DNA of 64,000 bases. Origin: Streptomyces sp. (GTDB lineage: Bacteria; Actinomycetota; Actinomycetes; Streptomycetales; Streptomycetaceae). Numbering within the stretch: the first letter of the stretch is position 1; every line of letters begins with the position of its first letter. The notes under the pieces are model-generated. The model saw only the letters and a program-made list of their open reading frames with translations. It was not told the DNA's origin and made no database searches. Both the position numbers and the translations under genes were made by a program. The stretch is taken from the NCBI RefSeq assembly GCF_019510245.1, contig NZ_JAEKKT010000117.1:124001-188000 (forward strand). The letters run 5' to 3'. This document shows positions 1 through 8,105 of the stretch, one piece after another.

Positions 1-14
1 GCGGCTGCGCTAAT

Positions 15-29
15 TTGACGAAACGTCAA
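15..29. promoter_or_regulatory. Short inverted repeat, possible operator
   Basis: TTGACG and CGTCAA are separated by AAA in an AT-richer stretch. The half site TTGACG recurs at 69-74. The 181 bases left of the first gene hold no ORF I can support, so this may belong to a gene beyond the left edge. The regulator is unknown. Confidence 0.3.
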
Positions 30-181
30 TGCCGGAGCCGACTCATTGTCTCTGTATCGACATCGCAATTGACGCAAGGATTCGGGGCCGACGGTCCTGG
101 TATCGGCGCAACCATTGAACCACGCCCCGACCTGCGCAAGCCGCCCGGCCGACGCCACCCCGGAACCAATAGCCGGGTGAA

Positions 182-1084
182 TTAACCGCGTTCACCGGCA
201 CGGTAGGCGCCGGGCGGGACACCGTATCTTTCTCGGAAAACCCGGTTGAAGTGGAACGGGCTGGGAAATCCGGACGCGGCGGCGACCCGCTCGACGGTCA
301 GGTCGGTGCCCTCCAGCAGCCGGGCGGCGTGTCGCAGCCGCGCCTCGCGCAGCGCCCGCATGGGCGGCACCCCGGTCCGGCCGGTGAAGAGGTGGGCGAA
401 CCGGGACGGCGACAGCGCGACACACGCGGCGAGCGAGCGCACCGTGTGCGGGGCGCCCGGATCGGCGGCGATCAGCTCCTCGGCGCGGCGCACCCGCGGG
501 TCCTCGGTGGCCCGGCCGGGCGCCGCCGGGTGCGGACCGGCGGTGGCGAGCAGGACGGCCTCCTCCAGGGCGCACAGGGCGAGTTCGCGCGCCGCACTGC
601 CGTGCGCGACGGCGACGGGGGCGTCACCGGGGGCCGGGGCGGGCGGCGCGCCGGAGCCGGTCCAGCGGGAGTCGGCGAGCACGCGGTGGAAGGCCGCCTC
701 GATCCGGGTGTGGGTGCCGTGCGGGGCGGCGACGGCGTACACGCCGTCGCCGAGGGCACGCGGTGCCAGCCACGGGGTCCAGTGGGGGCGGATCTGGCAG
801 TGGGTCCACCAGAACCGCCAACGGCGCGCGCCGGGCCCGACGGCGTAGCTGTGCGGGACGCCCGGGGCGAGGACGACGAGATCGCCGGCGCGCGCCGGGG
901 TCTGCACGGCCCCCTGCCGGAGCAGGCCGCAGCCGTCCGTCGTCCAGGTGATCAGCCAACTGCTCGCGCCCCCGGGTCGGTTGATCCGGTAGCCGGGCCC
1001 CTCGTCGTAGCGGCCGGTGACGACCGTGCCCGGCGGCGGGGCCGGGACAGCAGTGCCGGGCAGCTCCGCAGCGCTCATGGGCAT
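182..1084 (-). CDS. AraC-family transcriptional regulator
   Basis: A 300-residue regulator. The N-terminal part (about 20-170) looks like a cupin-type AraC sensory domain. The C-terminal ~100 residues hold the double helix-turn-helix: first helix region 'TVRSLAACVALSPSRFAHLF', second ending 'ASGFPSPFHFNRVFRERYG', the usual family signature. It is divergent from the PhyH-type oxygenase with 63 bases between starts, so it probably controls that gene and itself. A second in-frame ATG two codons later is equally plausible as the start. The ligand is unknown. Confidence 0.9.
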   Translation of the reverse strand: MPMSAAELPGTAVPAPPPGTVVTGRYDEGPGYRINRPGGASSWLITWTTDGCGLLRQGAVQTPARAGDLVVLAPGVPHSYAVGPGARRWRFWWTHCQIRPHWTPWLAPRALGDGVYAVAAPHGTHTRIEAAFHRVLADSRWTGSGAPPAPAPGDAPVAVAHGSAARELALCALEEAVLLATAGPHPAAPGRATEDPRVRRAEELIAADPGAPHTVRSLAACVALSPSRFAHLFTGRTGVPPMRALREARLRHAARLLEGTDLTVERVAAASGFPSPFHFNRVFRERYGVPPGAYRAGERG

Positions 1085-1147
1085 CCCCTCCGTGGTGGCG
1101 TCGGCCTAGCGTGACAGGTCCGGGGCACCGGACCGAGGAGGGCGGCC

Positions 1148-1930
1148 ATGACAGCCACAGGCATCGACACCACGGACGTGCGGCAGTTCGAGGAGGACGG
1201 GTTCACCGTCGTACGAGGGTTGTTCGGGTACGACGAGATCGAGCGGCTGTGCGCGGAGTTCGAGGCGCTGCACGCGGCGGGGCGGGTCGTGCCGGGGCAC
1301 TTCGAGCCGAAGCCGACGGGCGATCCGCTGCAGCGGTTTCCGCGGGTGATGCAGCCCCACGAGATCAGTGCCCTCGCGCGTCGGTTCCTGCTGGACGAGC
1401 GGCTGCGGGTGGTCCTGGAGGCGCTGTTCGGGGAGGAGGTGCTCGCCGCGCAGAGCATGTTCTACTTCAAGCCACCGGGGGCCCGGGGGCAGGCGCTGCA
1501 TCAGGACAACTTCTATCTGCGGGTGGAGCCGGGGACGTGTGTCGCCGCGTGGGTCGCCTGTGAGGCGATTGACCGGGAGAACGGCGGCCTCGAGGTGGTG
1601 CCGGGGACGCACCGGATGGACCTGTTCTGCCCCGAGGAGTCGGATGCGGAGCTGTCGTTCGCGCGGGAGTACGTGGCACCGCCGGAGGGGCTCGCGGCGG
1701 TGCCGGTCGACATGGGGCCGGGGGACGTGCTGTTCTTCAACGGGAGTCTGGTGCAGGGGTCCCAGCCCAATCGCTCCGCTGGGCGCAGCCGACGGTCGTT
1801 CATCGGGCACTATGTGGGGCGGTCGGCGGAGCGGATCGGGGGGTACTACCGGACGTTGTCCATGGGTGGGGAACCTGTTCCTCTGCTGGAGAGCGAAGGG
1901 GGCGGTCCGTGCGGGACCGAGCGGTTGTGA
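1148..1930 (+). CDS. Phytanoyl-CoA dioxygenase (PhyH) family protein with altered metal site
   Basis: A 260-residue member of the Fe(II)/2-oxoglutarate PhyH family. The first two metal ligands are visible as His118-x-Asp120 in 'GQALHQDNFYL', and the C-terminal Arg cluster 'RSRRSFIGHY' fits the 2-oxoglutarate site. The distal ligand normally lies in 'FNGS(L/V)(L/I)HGSxPN'. Here the text is 'FNGSLVQGSQPN', so Gln203 (codon CAG at 1754-1756) takes the place of His. Either the enzyme uses a non-canonical triad or it is not an active oxygenase. The start has an upstream GAGGAG-type Shine-Dalgarno sequence. It is divergent from the AraC gene. The substrate is unknown. Confidence 0.85.
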   Translation: MTATGIDTTDVRQFEEDGFTVVRGLFGYDEIERLCAEFEALHAAGRVVPGHFEPKPTGDPLQRFPRVMQPHEISALARRFLLDERLRVVLEALFGEEVLAAQSMFYFKPPGARGQALHQDNFYLRVEPGTCVAAWVACEAIDRENGGLEVVPGTHRMDLFCPEESDAELSFAREYVAPPEGLAAVPVDMGPGDVLFFNGSLVQGSQPNRSAGRSRRSFIGHYVGRSAERIGGYYRTLSMGGEPVPLLESEGGGPCGTERL

Positions 1931-1954
1931 TGCGGGTGCGGGTGCGGGTGCGAC

Positions 1955-1999
1955 GTGGTTGCTCGCGCAGTTCCTCCCCCAGCGCCCCTTCAGGGGCGT
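1955..1999 (+). repeat. Dispersed intergenic repeat with hairpin, copy 1
   Basis: It begins with the 20-mer GTGGTTGCTCGCGCAGTTCC (1955-1974), which recurs exactly at 40212-40231. It ends in a hairpin GCGCCCC-TTCA-GGGGCGT (1982-1999). It follows the oxygenase stop and probably acts as its terminator. This element type is common between Streptomyces genes. The rest of the 1931-2141 gap holds only a short GCGGGT tandem run. Confidence 0.6.
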
Positions 2000-2141
2000 C
2001 TCAGTGAGCTTCTTCAGCCGCCCCTCCGGCGAGTGAGGAACCACTGGGCGTTGACGACGTTGGTGAGCAGGGCGACTGCCGACGTGCCGGCCCGGATCGC
2101 GACGCTGCGCGTCACCCGATCGGTGGCCGTTCTGAAGAAGC

Positions 2142-3080
2142 TCAGTGACCGGAGATCGGATGCGGGCCGTAAGGCTCCTGCAGCTCTTCGAGTTCCTTGT
2201 CGCTGAGTGCCAACTCGACGGCTGCCACGGCGTCCTCCAGGTGGTTCGGTTTCGAGGCGCCGATGATCGGGGCGGTCACCGTGTTCTGGTGGAGCAGCCA
2301 GGACAGGGCCACCTGGGCGCGCGGGACGCCCCGGTCGCCGGCGATGCGGGTGACCGCCTCGACGATCGCGCGGTCGCCCTCCTGGTAGAGGCGGTTGCCG
2401 AAGTTGTCGTTCGCGCTGCGCTCGGTGACCGTGCCCCAGTCGCGGGTGAGGCGGCCCCGGGCCAGTGGGCTCCACGGCAGCACGCCCACGCCCTGGTCGG
2501 CGCAGAGCGGCAGCATCTCGCGTTCCTCCTCGCGGTAGAGGAGGTTGTAGTGGTTCTGCATGGACACGAACTTGGTCCAGCCGCCCAGCTCGGCCGTGTA
2601 CTGGGCCTTGGAGAACTCCCAGGCGTACATCGAACTCGCCCCGATGTAGCGCGCCTTGCCCGCCTTGACGACGTCGTGCAGCGCCTCCATCGTCTCCTCG
2701 ACCGGCGTGGCGTGATCGTAGCGGTGGATCTGGTAGAGGTCGACGTAGTCGGTGCCGAGGCGGCCGAGGCTGTGGTCGATCTCGGTGAGGATCGCCTTGC
2801 GGGACAGCCCGCCGCCGTTGGGGCCGGGGCGCATCCGGCCGTGCACCTTGGTGGCGAGGACGATCTCGTCGCGCCGGGCGAAGTCGCGCAGCGCCCTGCC
2901 GACGATCTCCTCGCTGGTGCCGTCCGAGTAGACGTTGGCGGTGTCGAAGAAGTTGATGCCCGCCTCCAGCGCCTGCCGGATCAGCGGGCGGGTCGCCTCC
3001 TCGTCGAGGGTCCACTCGTGGGTGCCGCGGTCGGGCAGGCCGTAGGTCATGCAGCCGAGGCAGATGCGGGACACGTCCAT
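2142..3080 (-). CDS. Aldo/keto reductase
   Basis: A 312-residue NADPH-dependent TIM-barrel reductase. The N-terminal 'ISRICLGCMTYG'-like strand, 'NFFDTANVYSDGTSEEIVG' (catalytic Asp and Tyr), Lys in 'LATKVHG' and His in 'LYQIHRYD' give the full Asp-Tyr-Lys-His tetrad. The C-terminal 'PIIGASKPNHLEDAV' is the cofactor-binding segment. The usual family N-terminus (L-G-R-T-G) is encoded in frame just upstream of the ATG used here (3081-3101) but without an obvious ATG/GTG. The true start may therefore be a few codons earlier or an atypical codon. It is probably the last gene of the operon that starts at 4190. Confidence 0.9.
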   Translation of the reverse strand: MDVSRICLGCMTYGLPDRGTHEWTLDEEATRPLIRQALEAGINFFDTANVYSDGTSEEIVGRALRDFARRDEIVLATKVHGRMRPGPNGGGLSRKAILTEIDHSLGRLGTDYVDLYQIHRYDHATPVEETMEALHDVVKAGKARYIGASSMYAWEFSKAQYTAELGGWTKFVSMQNHYNLLYREEEREMLPLCADQGVGVLPWSPLARGRLTRDWGTVTERSANDNFGNRLYQEGDRAIVEAVTRIAGDRGVPRAQVALSWLLHQNTVTAPIIGASKPNHLEDAVAAVELALSDKELEELQEPYGPHPISGH

Positions 3081-3176
3081 ACCGGTGCGGCCGAGCTTCA
3101 GATCACGTCGTACAGAGGCGAGCGTACGTCGGCCGGCCGGCCGGTCTCCTGTCGTGGCGGTGGTTATCGGACGGTG

Positions 3177-3710
3177 TCAGGGCCGCTCCAGCAGGTCCAG
3201 TGCCTGTTCCCAGGCGAACGCGGGGCGCCCGCCGTCCGCTTCGGTCTCGCCGGCGTAGGGGTCGCCGAAGCGGACGCCCAGCGCGCCCAGCCGGGCCAGG
3301 CTCTCCTGGTAGGCGGGGTGTGCGGCCAGCGCGCCGGCCACGCAGGGCAGGACCGCGATCGGGACGTCGAGCCCCAGGGCCTCGCACAGGGTGCCGACGG
3401 CGAGGGTGTCGGCGAGCCCGGCGGCCCACTTGTTGACGGTGTTGAAAGTGGCGGGGGCGACGACGACGGCGTCCGGCGCCGGGAAGGGGCGCGGTTCGGA
3501 GGGGCGGCGCCAGGCCGACCGGATCGGACGGCCGGTGCGCGCCTCCGCCTCCGCGGTGTCGAAGAAGCCGGTCATCGCCACGGGCGTGGCGATGACCCCG
3601 ACCTCCCAGCCGCGTTCCTGGGCCGCGGCGATGAGCCTGCCGACGCCCGCGGCGATGCCGGCGGCGCAGACGACCAGGTAGAGGAAGGGCTTGCGGGGCT
3701 CGTCGGTCAT
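3177..3710 (-). CDS. Flavoprotein of the HFCD / phosphopantothenoylcysteine decarboxylase type
   Basis: A 177-residue protein with a Rossmann-like flavodoxin fold. The N-terminus has 'YLVVCAAGIAAGVGRLI', and the diagnostic stretch 'DAVVVAPATFNTVNKWAAGLADTLAVG' matches the FMN-binding region of homo-oligomeric flavin-containing Cys decarboxylases. Such stand-alone short versions are of unknown substrate. It starts 21 bases downstream of the DUF1348 gene on the same strand and precedes the aldo/keto reductase, so all three are likely cotranscribed. Confidence 0.8.
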   Translation of the reverse strand: MTDEPRKPFLYLVVCAAGIAAGVGRLIAAAQERGWEVGVIATPVAMTGFFDTAEAEARTGRPIRSAWRRPSEPRPFPAPDAVVVAPATFNTVNKWAAGLADTLAVGTLCEALGLDVPIAVLPCVAGALAAHPAYQESLARLGALGVRFGDPYAGETEADGGRPAFAWEQALDLLERP

Positions 3711-3731
3711 CCGGGAACCCTATGCGGGGGG

Positions 3732-4190
3732 CTACCGGAGCGGGAAGGACAGGCCCCGCTCGGACTCCGGGCGCGGACCGTGGATCCGGCGCTCGTGCTC
3801 CTCGATCCGGACGTCGTTGATGCTGGCCTCGCGCCGGGTCATGAGTCCGTGCCCGTCGAACTCCCACAGCTCGTTGCCGTGCGAGCGCCACCACTGGCCG
3901 TCCGTGTCGTGGCACTCGTACTGGAAGCGGACCGCGATACGGTCGCCGTCGAAGGCCCACAGGTCCTTGCGGAGCGCGTAGTCGAGTTCGCGGGCCCATT
4001 TCGCGGTGAGGAACTCGACGATCGCGGCGCGGCCGGTGACGAAGGTGCCGCGGTTGCGCCAGACCGAGTCCTCGGAGTAGGCGAGCGCCACCCGCTCGGG
4101 ATCGCGGGTGTTCCAGGCGTCCTCGGCGGCCTGGACCTTCTGGACTGCGGTCTCCCGGGTGAAGGGCGGCAGGGGCGGTCGGTCGGCCAT
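3732..4190 (-). CDS. DUF1348 / NTF2-like small protein
   Basis: A 152-residue protein of the DUF1348 branch of the NTF2 (SnoaL-like) fold. Typical features are '[20 protein letters not shown]' near the N-terminus, '[10 protein letters not shown]', and the C-terminal '[15 protein letters not shown]'. Catalytic function in this branch is not established. I place the start at 4190 because GGAGGAGACC immediately precedes that ATG. A longer frame to 4280 would run through the operator region. It is the first gene of a probable three-gene operon controlled by the divergent TetR. Confidence 0.85.
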   Translation of the reverse strand: MADRPPLPPFTRETAVQKVQAAEDAWNTRDPERVALAYSEDSVWRNRGTFVTGRAAIVEFLTAKWARELDYALRKDLWAFDGDRIAVRFQYECHDTDGQWWRSHGNELWEFDGHGLMTRREASINDVRIEEHERRIHGPRPESERGLSFPLR

Positions 4191-4209
4191 GGTCTCCTCC
4201 TCGACGAAG

Positions 4210-4262
4210 GGAGAACGTGCGTTCTCCAGGTCGCTGCTACCGTAGGAGAACGCACGTTCTGC
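4210..4262. promoter_or_regulatory. Twin palindromic operator between DUF1348 operon and tetR
   Basis: Site 1 (4210-4227) is GGAGAACG-TG-CGTTCTCC, a perfect 8+2+8 palindrome. Site 2 (4245-4262) is GGAGAACG-CA-CGTTCT plus GC. Centres are 35 bases apart. Site 2 lies just upstream of the tetR Shine-Dalgarno and site 1 just upstream of the DUF1348 start. This is the expected position for TetR repression of both directions. Confidence 0.75.
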
Positions 4263-4278
4263 CGTCAAGGAGTGGCCC

Positions 4279-4830
4279 ATGGACAGCGCGGTCGCGCGCG
4301 AGCAGGCTCTGGACGCCGCCGAGCGGCTGTTCTACGGGCGCGGGGTGCAGTCCGTCGGCATGGACGACATACGCGGCGCCTCCGGCGTCTCCCTCAAACG
4401 GCTCTACCAGCTCTTCCCCGCGAAGGAGCAGCTCGTGGAGGCCTACCTGGAGCGGCGGGACGTGCGCTGGCGACAACGGCTCGCCGAGCACGTCCGGCGC
4501 CACGAGGACCCCCGGGAGCGGCTGCTCGCGGTCTTCGACTGGCTGGAGGGATGGTTCGGGGAGGCGGACTTCCGGGGGTGCGCCTGGATCAACGCGTACG
4601 GCGAGCTCGGCGCCGTCTCCCCGCGGGTGGCGGCCCAGGTGCGGGGCCACAAGCAGGCGTTCCGGGACTACGTCGCGGGGCTGGTGGCCGACGCCGGGCT
4701 GGACGCCGCGCTCACCGGGCCGCTGTTCCTGCTCGCCGAGGGGGCGATGGTCACCGCGGGCGTCGCCGGGAGCGCGCAGCCCGCGGCGGAGGCCCGCGCG
4801 GCGGCCCGGGTGCTGCTGCGCGCCGGGTGA
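4279..4830 (+). CDS. TetR-family transcriptional repressor
   Basis: A 183-residue TetR regulator. The N-terminal helix-turn-helix reads '[15 protein letters not shown]' then '[24 protein letters not shown]', the classic recognition-helix region. The remaining ~130 residues form the ligand domain and are not informative about the effector. The ATG at 4279 is preceded by AAGGAG. It is divergent from the DUF1348/flavoprotein/aldo-keto reductase operon, with two palindromic sites between, so those genes and itself are the likely targets. Confidence 0.9.
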   Translation: MDSAVAREQALDAAERLFYGRGVQSVGMDDIRGASGVSLKRLYQLFPAKEQLVEAYLERRDVRWRQRLAEHVRRHEDPRERLLAVFDWLEGWFGEADFRGCAWINAYGELGAVSPRVAAQVRGHKQAFRDYVAGLVADAGLDAALTGPLFLLAEGAMVTAGVAGSAQPAAEARAAARVLLRAG

Positions 4831-4833
4831 GGG

Positions 4834-5511
4834 TCAGCGCATCGCGGCGAGCCGCAAGAGGGCGGTGCGGGCCTCGGCGAGGGAGGCGGCGGCCGCTTCC
4901 TCCTGTCCGGCCAGGAAGGGCAGCACGTCGACGCGCGTCAGCTCGGCGGCGAGCGGATGGAGGTGCTCGGGCCGGACGCCCAGCCGGCCCGTCCAGGCCT
5001 TCAGGTACGGGGTCTGGAAGTCGAAGGCCGCCCGCCCGGTGTCCGGGCCGTAGGCCCCGCCGCGCGCCAGGACGGCCACCACCCGGGTACCGGACAGCAG
5101 GCTCTCCCCGGTGTCCGGGTGCACGAAGGCGCCGGGGAAGGTCACCCGGTCGATCCACGCCTTGAGGGCCGCGGGCACCGCGAAGTTGTACATGGGGACG
5201 CCGAGCAGCACCGTGTCCGCGGCGGCCAGTTCGGCGATCAGGGGCAGGGTCTGTTCCCACTCGCGGGCCTCGGCCGGGCTCTCGATCAGCGCGGGCACCT
5301 TGGCGGGCGGCACGAAACCCTCGCGCTCCACCCGGCGGCCCAGGGTGGTGTAGGCGCCGGTGAGCGGCGGCACCGGGGTCGCGGTCAGATCCCGGTGGCG
5401 GTACTCCCCCACCGGGTGCCCGGCGCGCCAGGCGCGGGCGAAGCCGGCGGTGAGGCGCCTGGTCACGGAGTCGGCGGTCGCGTCGGCACTGGAGTCGATG
5501 TGCAGCAGCAT
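4834..5511 (-). CDS. FMN-dependent NADH-azoreductase / quinone reductase
   Basis: A 225-residue flavodoxin-fold reductase of the AzoR type. The N-terminal phosphate-binding strand starts 'MLLHIDSSADATADSVTRRL'. The FMN-binding 'GVPMYNFAVPAALKAWIDRV' and 'ARGGAYG' segments are both present. Such enzymes reduce quinones and azo dyes by two-electron transfer from NAD(P)H. The start at 5511 is supported by GAGGTG upstream; the open frame beyond it is spurious. It is divergent from the ECF41 sigma factor (69-base gap). It ends only 3 bases from the tetR stop. Confidence 0.88.
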   Translation of the reverse strand: MLLHIDSSADATADSVTRRLTAGFARAWRAGHPVGEYRHRDLTATPVPPLTGAYTTLGRRVEREGFVPPAKVPALIESPAEAREWEQTLPLIAELAAADTVLLGVPMYNFAVPAALKAWIDRVTFPGAFVHPDTGESLLSGTRVVAVLARGGAYGPDTGRAAFDFQTPYLKAWTGRLGVRPEHLHPLAAELTRVDVLPFLAGQEEAAAASLAEARTALLRLAAMR

Positions 5512-5580
5512 GGGGTGGTCACCTCGGTCGGTCCGGATACGTCGACGGGGTGACGGAGTACGGGACGGAAAGGTGACCCC

Positions 5581-6465
5581 ATGGACCGGCACGACGAGCT
5601 GGCGGCGGAGTTCGAGGCGCGGCGCGGGCGGCTGCGGGCGATCGCGTACCGCATGCTGGGCTCGGCCGGGGACGCCGAGGACGTGGTCCAGGAGGCCTGG
5701 CTGCGGCTGAGCCGTGCGGGCGGCGCCGGCATCGGCAACCTCACCGCCTGGCTGACGACGGTGGTCTCCCGCATCTGCCTGGACGTGCTGCGCGCCCGCG
5801 CCGCCCACCGCGAGGAGCCGTACGGCGAGGACCTCCCGGAGCGCGCGGCCTGCGACGGCCCCGAGGACGAGGCCGTGCTGGCCGAATCGGTGGGGCTCGC
5901 CCTGCTGGTGGTGCTGGAGAGGCTGAGCCCGGCCGAGCGGGTGGCGTTCGTGCTGCACGATGTGTTCGGAGTGCCGTTCGAGCAGATCGCGGCGGTCACC
6001 GACCGCTCGCTGCCGGCCGCGAAGAAGCTCGCCAGCCGGGCCCGGCACAAGGTCCGGGGCACGCCCGCGCTGCCGGCCGCCGAGCAGGAACGGCACCGCG
6101 GGGTCGTGGAGGCGTTCCTGGCCGCGGCCCGGGGCGGTGACCTGGGCGCGCTGCTCGGCCTGCTCGCCCCCGACGTGGTCCGGTACGCCGACCCCGCGGC
6201 CCTGCCGCCGGGCAGGGCGACGGAACTGCGGGGCGCGCGTGCGGTCGCGGAGGGCACGGTGCTGCTGCGCGACCGCGCCCGGTTCGCCGTACCGGCCCTG
6301 GTGGACGGCCGGGTCGGCCTCGTGGTCGCCCCGCGCGGACGGCTGCTTCACGTCCTGCGGGTCACCGTCGAGGGCGACCGGGTGACCGCGTACGAGGTGG
6401 TCGCCGACCCGGTGCGGCTGCGCGGGCTGGAGGTGGCGGTGCTCGACGTGCCGGCGGCTGCCTAA
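5581..6465 (+). CDS. ECF41-type (SigJ-like) RNA polymerase sigma factor
   Basis: A 294-residue sigma factor. Sigma-2 region: 'IAYRMLGSAGDAEDVVQEAWLRL'. Sigma-4 region: 'LSPAERVAFVLHDVFGVPFEQIAAVT'. An extra ~110-residue C-terminal NTF2-like domain follows from about residue 175 ('VVEAFLAAARGGDLGALLGLL'). This extension replaces an anti-sigma factor in the ECF41 family. Members usually sit beside a COE gene (carboxymuconolactone decarboxylase, oxidoreductase or epimerase), and here the divergent azoreductase fits the oxidoreductase role. I could not find a convincing ECF41 promoter in the shared intergenic region. Confidence 0.88.
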   Translation: MDRHDELAAEFEARRGRLRAIAYRMLGSAGDAEDVVQEAWLRLSRAGGAGIGNLTAWLTTVVSRICLDVLRARAAHREEPYGEDLPERAACDGPEDEAVLAESVGLALLVVLERLSPAERVAFVLHDVFGVPFEQIAAVTDRSLPAAKKLASRARHKVRGTPALPAAEQERHRGVVEAFLAAARGGDLGALLGLLAPDVVRYADPAALPPGRATELRGARAVAEGTVLLRDRARFAVPALVDGRVGLVVAPRGRLLHVLRVTVEGDRVTAYEVVADPVRLRGLEVAVLDVPAAA

Positions 6466-6662
6466 CCCGTCGGTTCCCCGACCGTGATGGCGTGCACCGG
6501 GCAGGCCCGGGCCGCCTCCTTGACCAGCGGGTCGCCGCCGCCGTCCGCCTTGCCGGGGAGCAGCGCGCTGAAGCCGTCGTCGTCCTGGGTGAAGACGTTG
6601 GGGGCGGTCAGGGCACACTGCCCCGCGCCGATGCAGACGTCCCTGTCGATCTCGATGTGCAT
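6462..6662 (-). CDS. [3Fe-4S]-type ferredoxin
   Basis: A 66-residue ferredoxin. Cysteines lie in 'DVCIGAGQCALTAPNVF' (C-x5-C) and in the distal 'ACPVHAITV' (CP). Three cluster cysteines is the pattern of Streptomyces [3Fe-4S] ferredoxins that feed P450s. It lies 12 bases downstream of the P450 on the same strand, so it is very likely that enzyme's electron donor. Its 3' end overlaps the convergent sigma gene by 4 bases. Confidence 0.92.
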   Translation of the reverse strand: MHIEIDRDVCIGAGQCALTAPNVFTQDDDGFSALLPGKADGGGDPLVKEAARACPVHAITVGEPTG

Positions 6663-6674
6663 GGCAGGAGCCTC

Positions 6675-7916
6675 TTACCAGGTCACGGGGAGTTCCAGCA
6701 TCCCCTGGATCGTGTCGCCGGGTTTGAAGGGAATCTCCTCCGGCGGTGCGGCGAGCCGCAGGTCCGGGAGCCGCTCCCACAGGGTGCGCAGGGCGATCTC
6801 CAGCTCGGTGCGGGCCAGGTTCTGGCCCAGGCACTGGTGGACGCCGAAGCCGAAGGCCACGTGGTGGCGGGCCGGGCGGTGCCAGTCGAGGGTGTCGGGG
6901 TCGTCGTACACGGACTCGTCGCGGTTGATGACCGAGGTCGCGAAGAGCACGCCGTCGCCCTTGCGGATGGTGGTGCCGTCGATCTCGATGTCCTCCAGGG
7001 CGACGCGCAGCAGCCCGTCGGCGATGGACAGCATCCGCATCAGTTCCTCGACGGCGGCGGGCACCAGCGCGGGGTCGGCGCGCAGTTCGGCGAGCCGCTC
7101 AGGCTGCTGGAGCAGGGTGAAGGTGCCGAGCGAGATCATGTTGGCGGTGGTCTCGTGCCCGGCGACCAGCAGGATGAGGGCGAGCGAGACGACCTCCTGG
7201 CGGTCCAGGGCGCCCGCGCGCAGCCGCTCGTGGACGAGGTCGTCGAGGACTCCTTCGCCGGGCGCCTCGTCCCGGCTCTTGCGGTCGGCCAGGTCGCCCA
7301 GGTAGGCCTCCAGCTTGTCGCGCGCGTCCAGGGAATCGGCGGGCGCCGGACCGCGCAGCAGCCGCCGGGACTGTGCCTCGAAGAACTCGTGGTCGGCGTA
7401 GGGAACGCCGAGCAGGTCGCAGATGACCATGGACGGCACCGGCAGCGCGAAGGAGCTCACCAGGTCGGCGGGCGGCCCCTCGGCGATCATCCGGTCGAGC
7501 AGCCCGTCGACGATCCGCTGGATGGCGGGCCGCATCCCGGTCGCGCGTTTGAGGGTGAAGTCCGGGATCAGCATGCGGCGCTGGATCTGGTGCTCCGGGT
7601 CGTCGAGGCCGAGCAGGGCGACCTGGCGGCGCTCCCGGGCCACCGCGAACCGGGCGTTCGGCATCGGGAAGTCCTCCCGCCGGCGGTCGCTGGAGAGCCG
7701 GGGGTCGGAGAGCAGCGCCCGGGCCGCGCCGAGGCCGGTGACCGCCCAGGCGGTGCGGCCGTCGTAGAGACGGACACGGGACAGCGGGGTTCCGTTCCGC
7801 AGCGGGTCGTAGCCGGTGGGCGGGTGGTAGGGGCACGTGCGGTCCTGCGGCCAGGCCACGGGGTCGGCCCGGCCGGCCGGAGGGATGGGTTCCGTCAGGT
7901 CCGTAACTTCGTTCAT
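6675..7916 (-). CDS. Cytochrome P450, CYP105-like
   Basis: A 413-residue soluble P450. I-helix: Ala252-Gly-His-Glu-Thr-Thr257. K-helix ExxR: Glu291-Leu-Met-Arg294. Heme loop: 'FGFGVHQCLGQNLAR' with Cys362 as thiolate ligand. All invariant residues are present. The start 'MNEVTDLTEPIPPAGRADPV' and the linked small ferredoxin resemble the CYP105 family of xenobiotic- and secondary-metabolite hydroxylases; the family assignment is by resemblance. I prefer the ATG at 7916 to the one 20 codons upstream because the extra residues are low-complexity. Substrate unknown. Confidence 0.92.
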   Translation of the reverse strand: MNEVTDLTEPIPPAGRADPVAWPQDRTCPYHPPTGYDPLRNGTPLSRVRLYDGRTAWAVTGLGAARALLSDPRLSSDRRREDFPMPNARFAVARERRQVALLGLDDPEHQIQRRMLIPDFTLKRATGMRPAIQRIVDGLLDRMIAEGPPADLVSSFALPVPSMVICDLLGVPYADHEFFEAQSRRLLRGPAPADSLDARDKLEAYLGDLADRKSRDEAPGEGVLDDLVHERLRAGALDRQEVVSLALILLVAGHETTANMISLGTFTLLQQPERLAELRADPALVPAAVEELMRMLSIADGLLRVALEDIEIDGTTIRKGDGVLFATSVINRDESVYDDPDTLDWHRPARHHVAFGFGVHQCLGQNLARTELEIALRTLWERLPDLRLAAPPEEIPFKPGDTIQGMLELPVTW

Positions 7917-7994
7917 GGAAGACCTCGCAGACGAGTGTCGTACGTCGTGCCGATCTTCATTAGATGCTCGGGGCACCTATGGGGCGACCGGAAG

Positions 7995-8030
7995 TTCGGC
8001 CAGATCGCTGCGCCGGGTGATCTGGCCGAA
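7995..8030. promoter_or_regulatory. Perfect 12-bp inverted repeat upstream of the P450
   Basis: TTCGGCCAGATC (7995-8006) and GATCTGGCCGAA (8019-8030) flank a 12-base spacer, 79 bases upstream of the P450 start and on the other side of the leader of the lysE-type gene. It is too far from either stop codon to be a terminator, so an operator for a dimeric repressor is likelier. Confidence 0.45.
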
Positions 8031-8105
8031 CCACGTTCGGCCGGGGGACGGTTCCGCGCCGAAATTCGCTTGCCGGTGCGGCGACGCGGGCCCCAGGATC
8101 TGCGC

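Noticed and set aside
2145-5165. 1,006-codon open frame on the + strand
   Set aside because: It is antisense to four well-recognised genes and its text is Ala/Gly/Arg/Val low-complexity, as expected from high-GC third-position bias.
5512-5580. ECF41-type promoter between the sigma factor and azoreductase
   Set aside because: GTCAC and CGTC elements are present but the spacing does not fit the known consensus, so I do not annotate it.
4834-6834. 666-codon fusion of azoreductase with an upstream extension
   Set aside because: The azoreductase has a good start and ribosome-binding site at 5511. The extension is antisense to the sigma factor and ferredoxin region.
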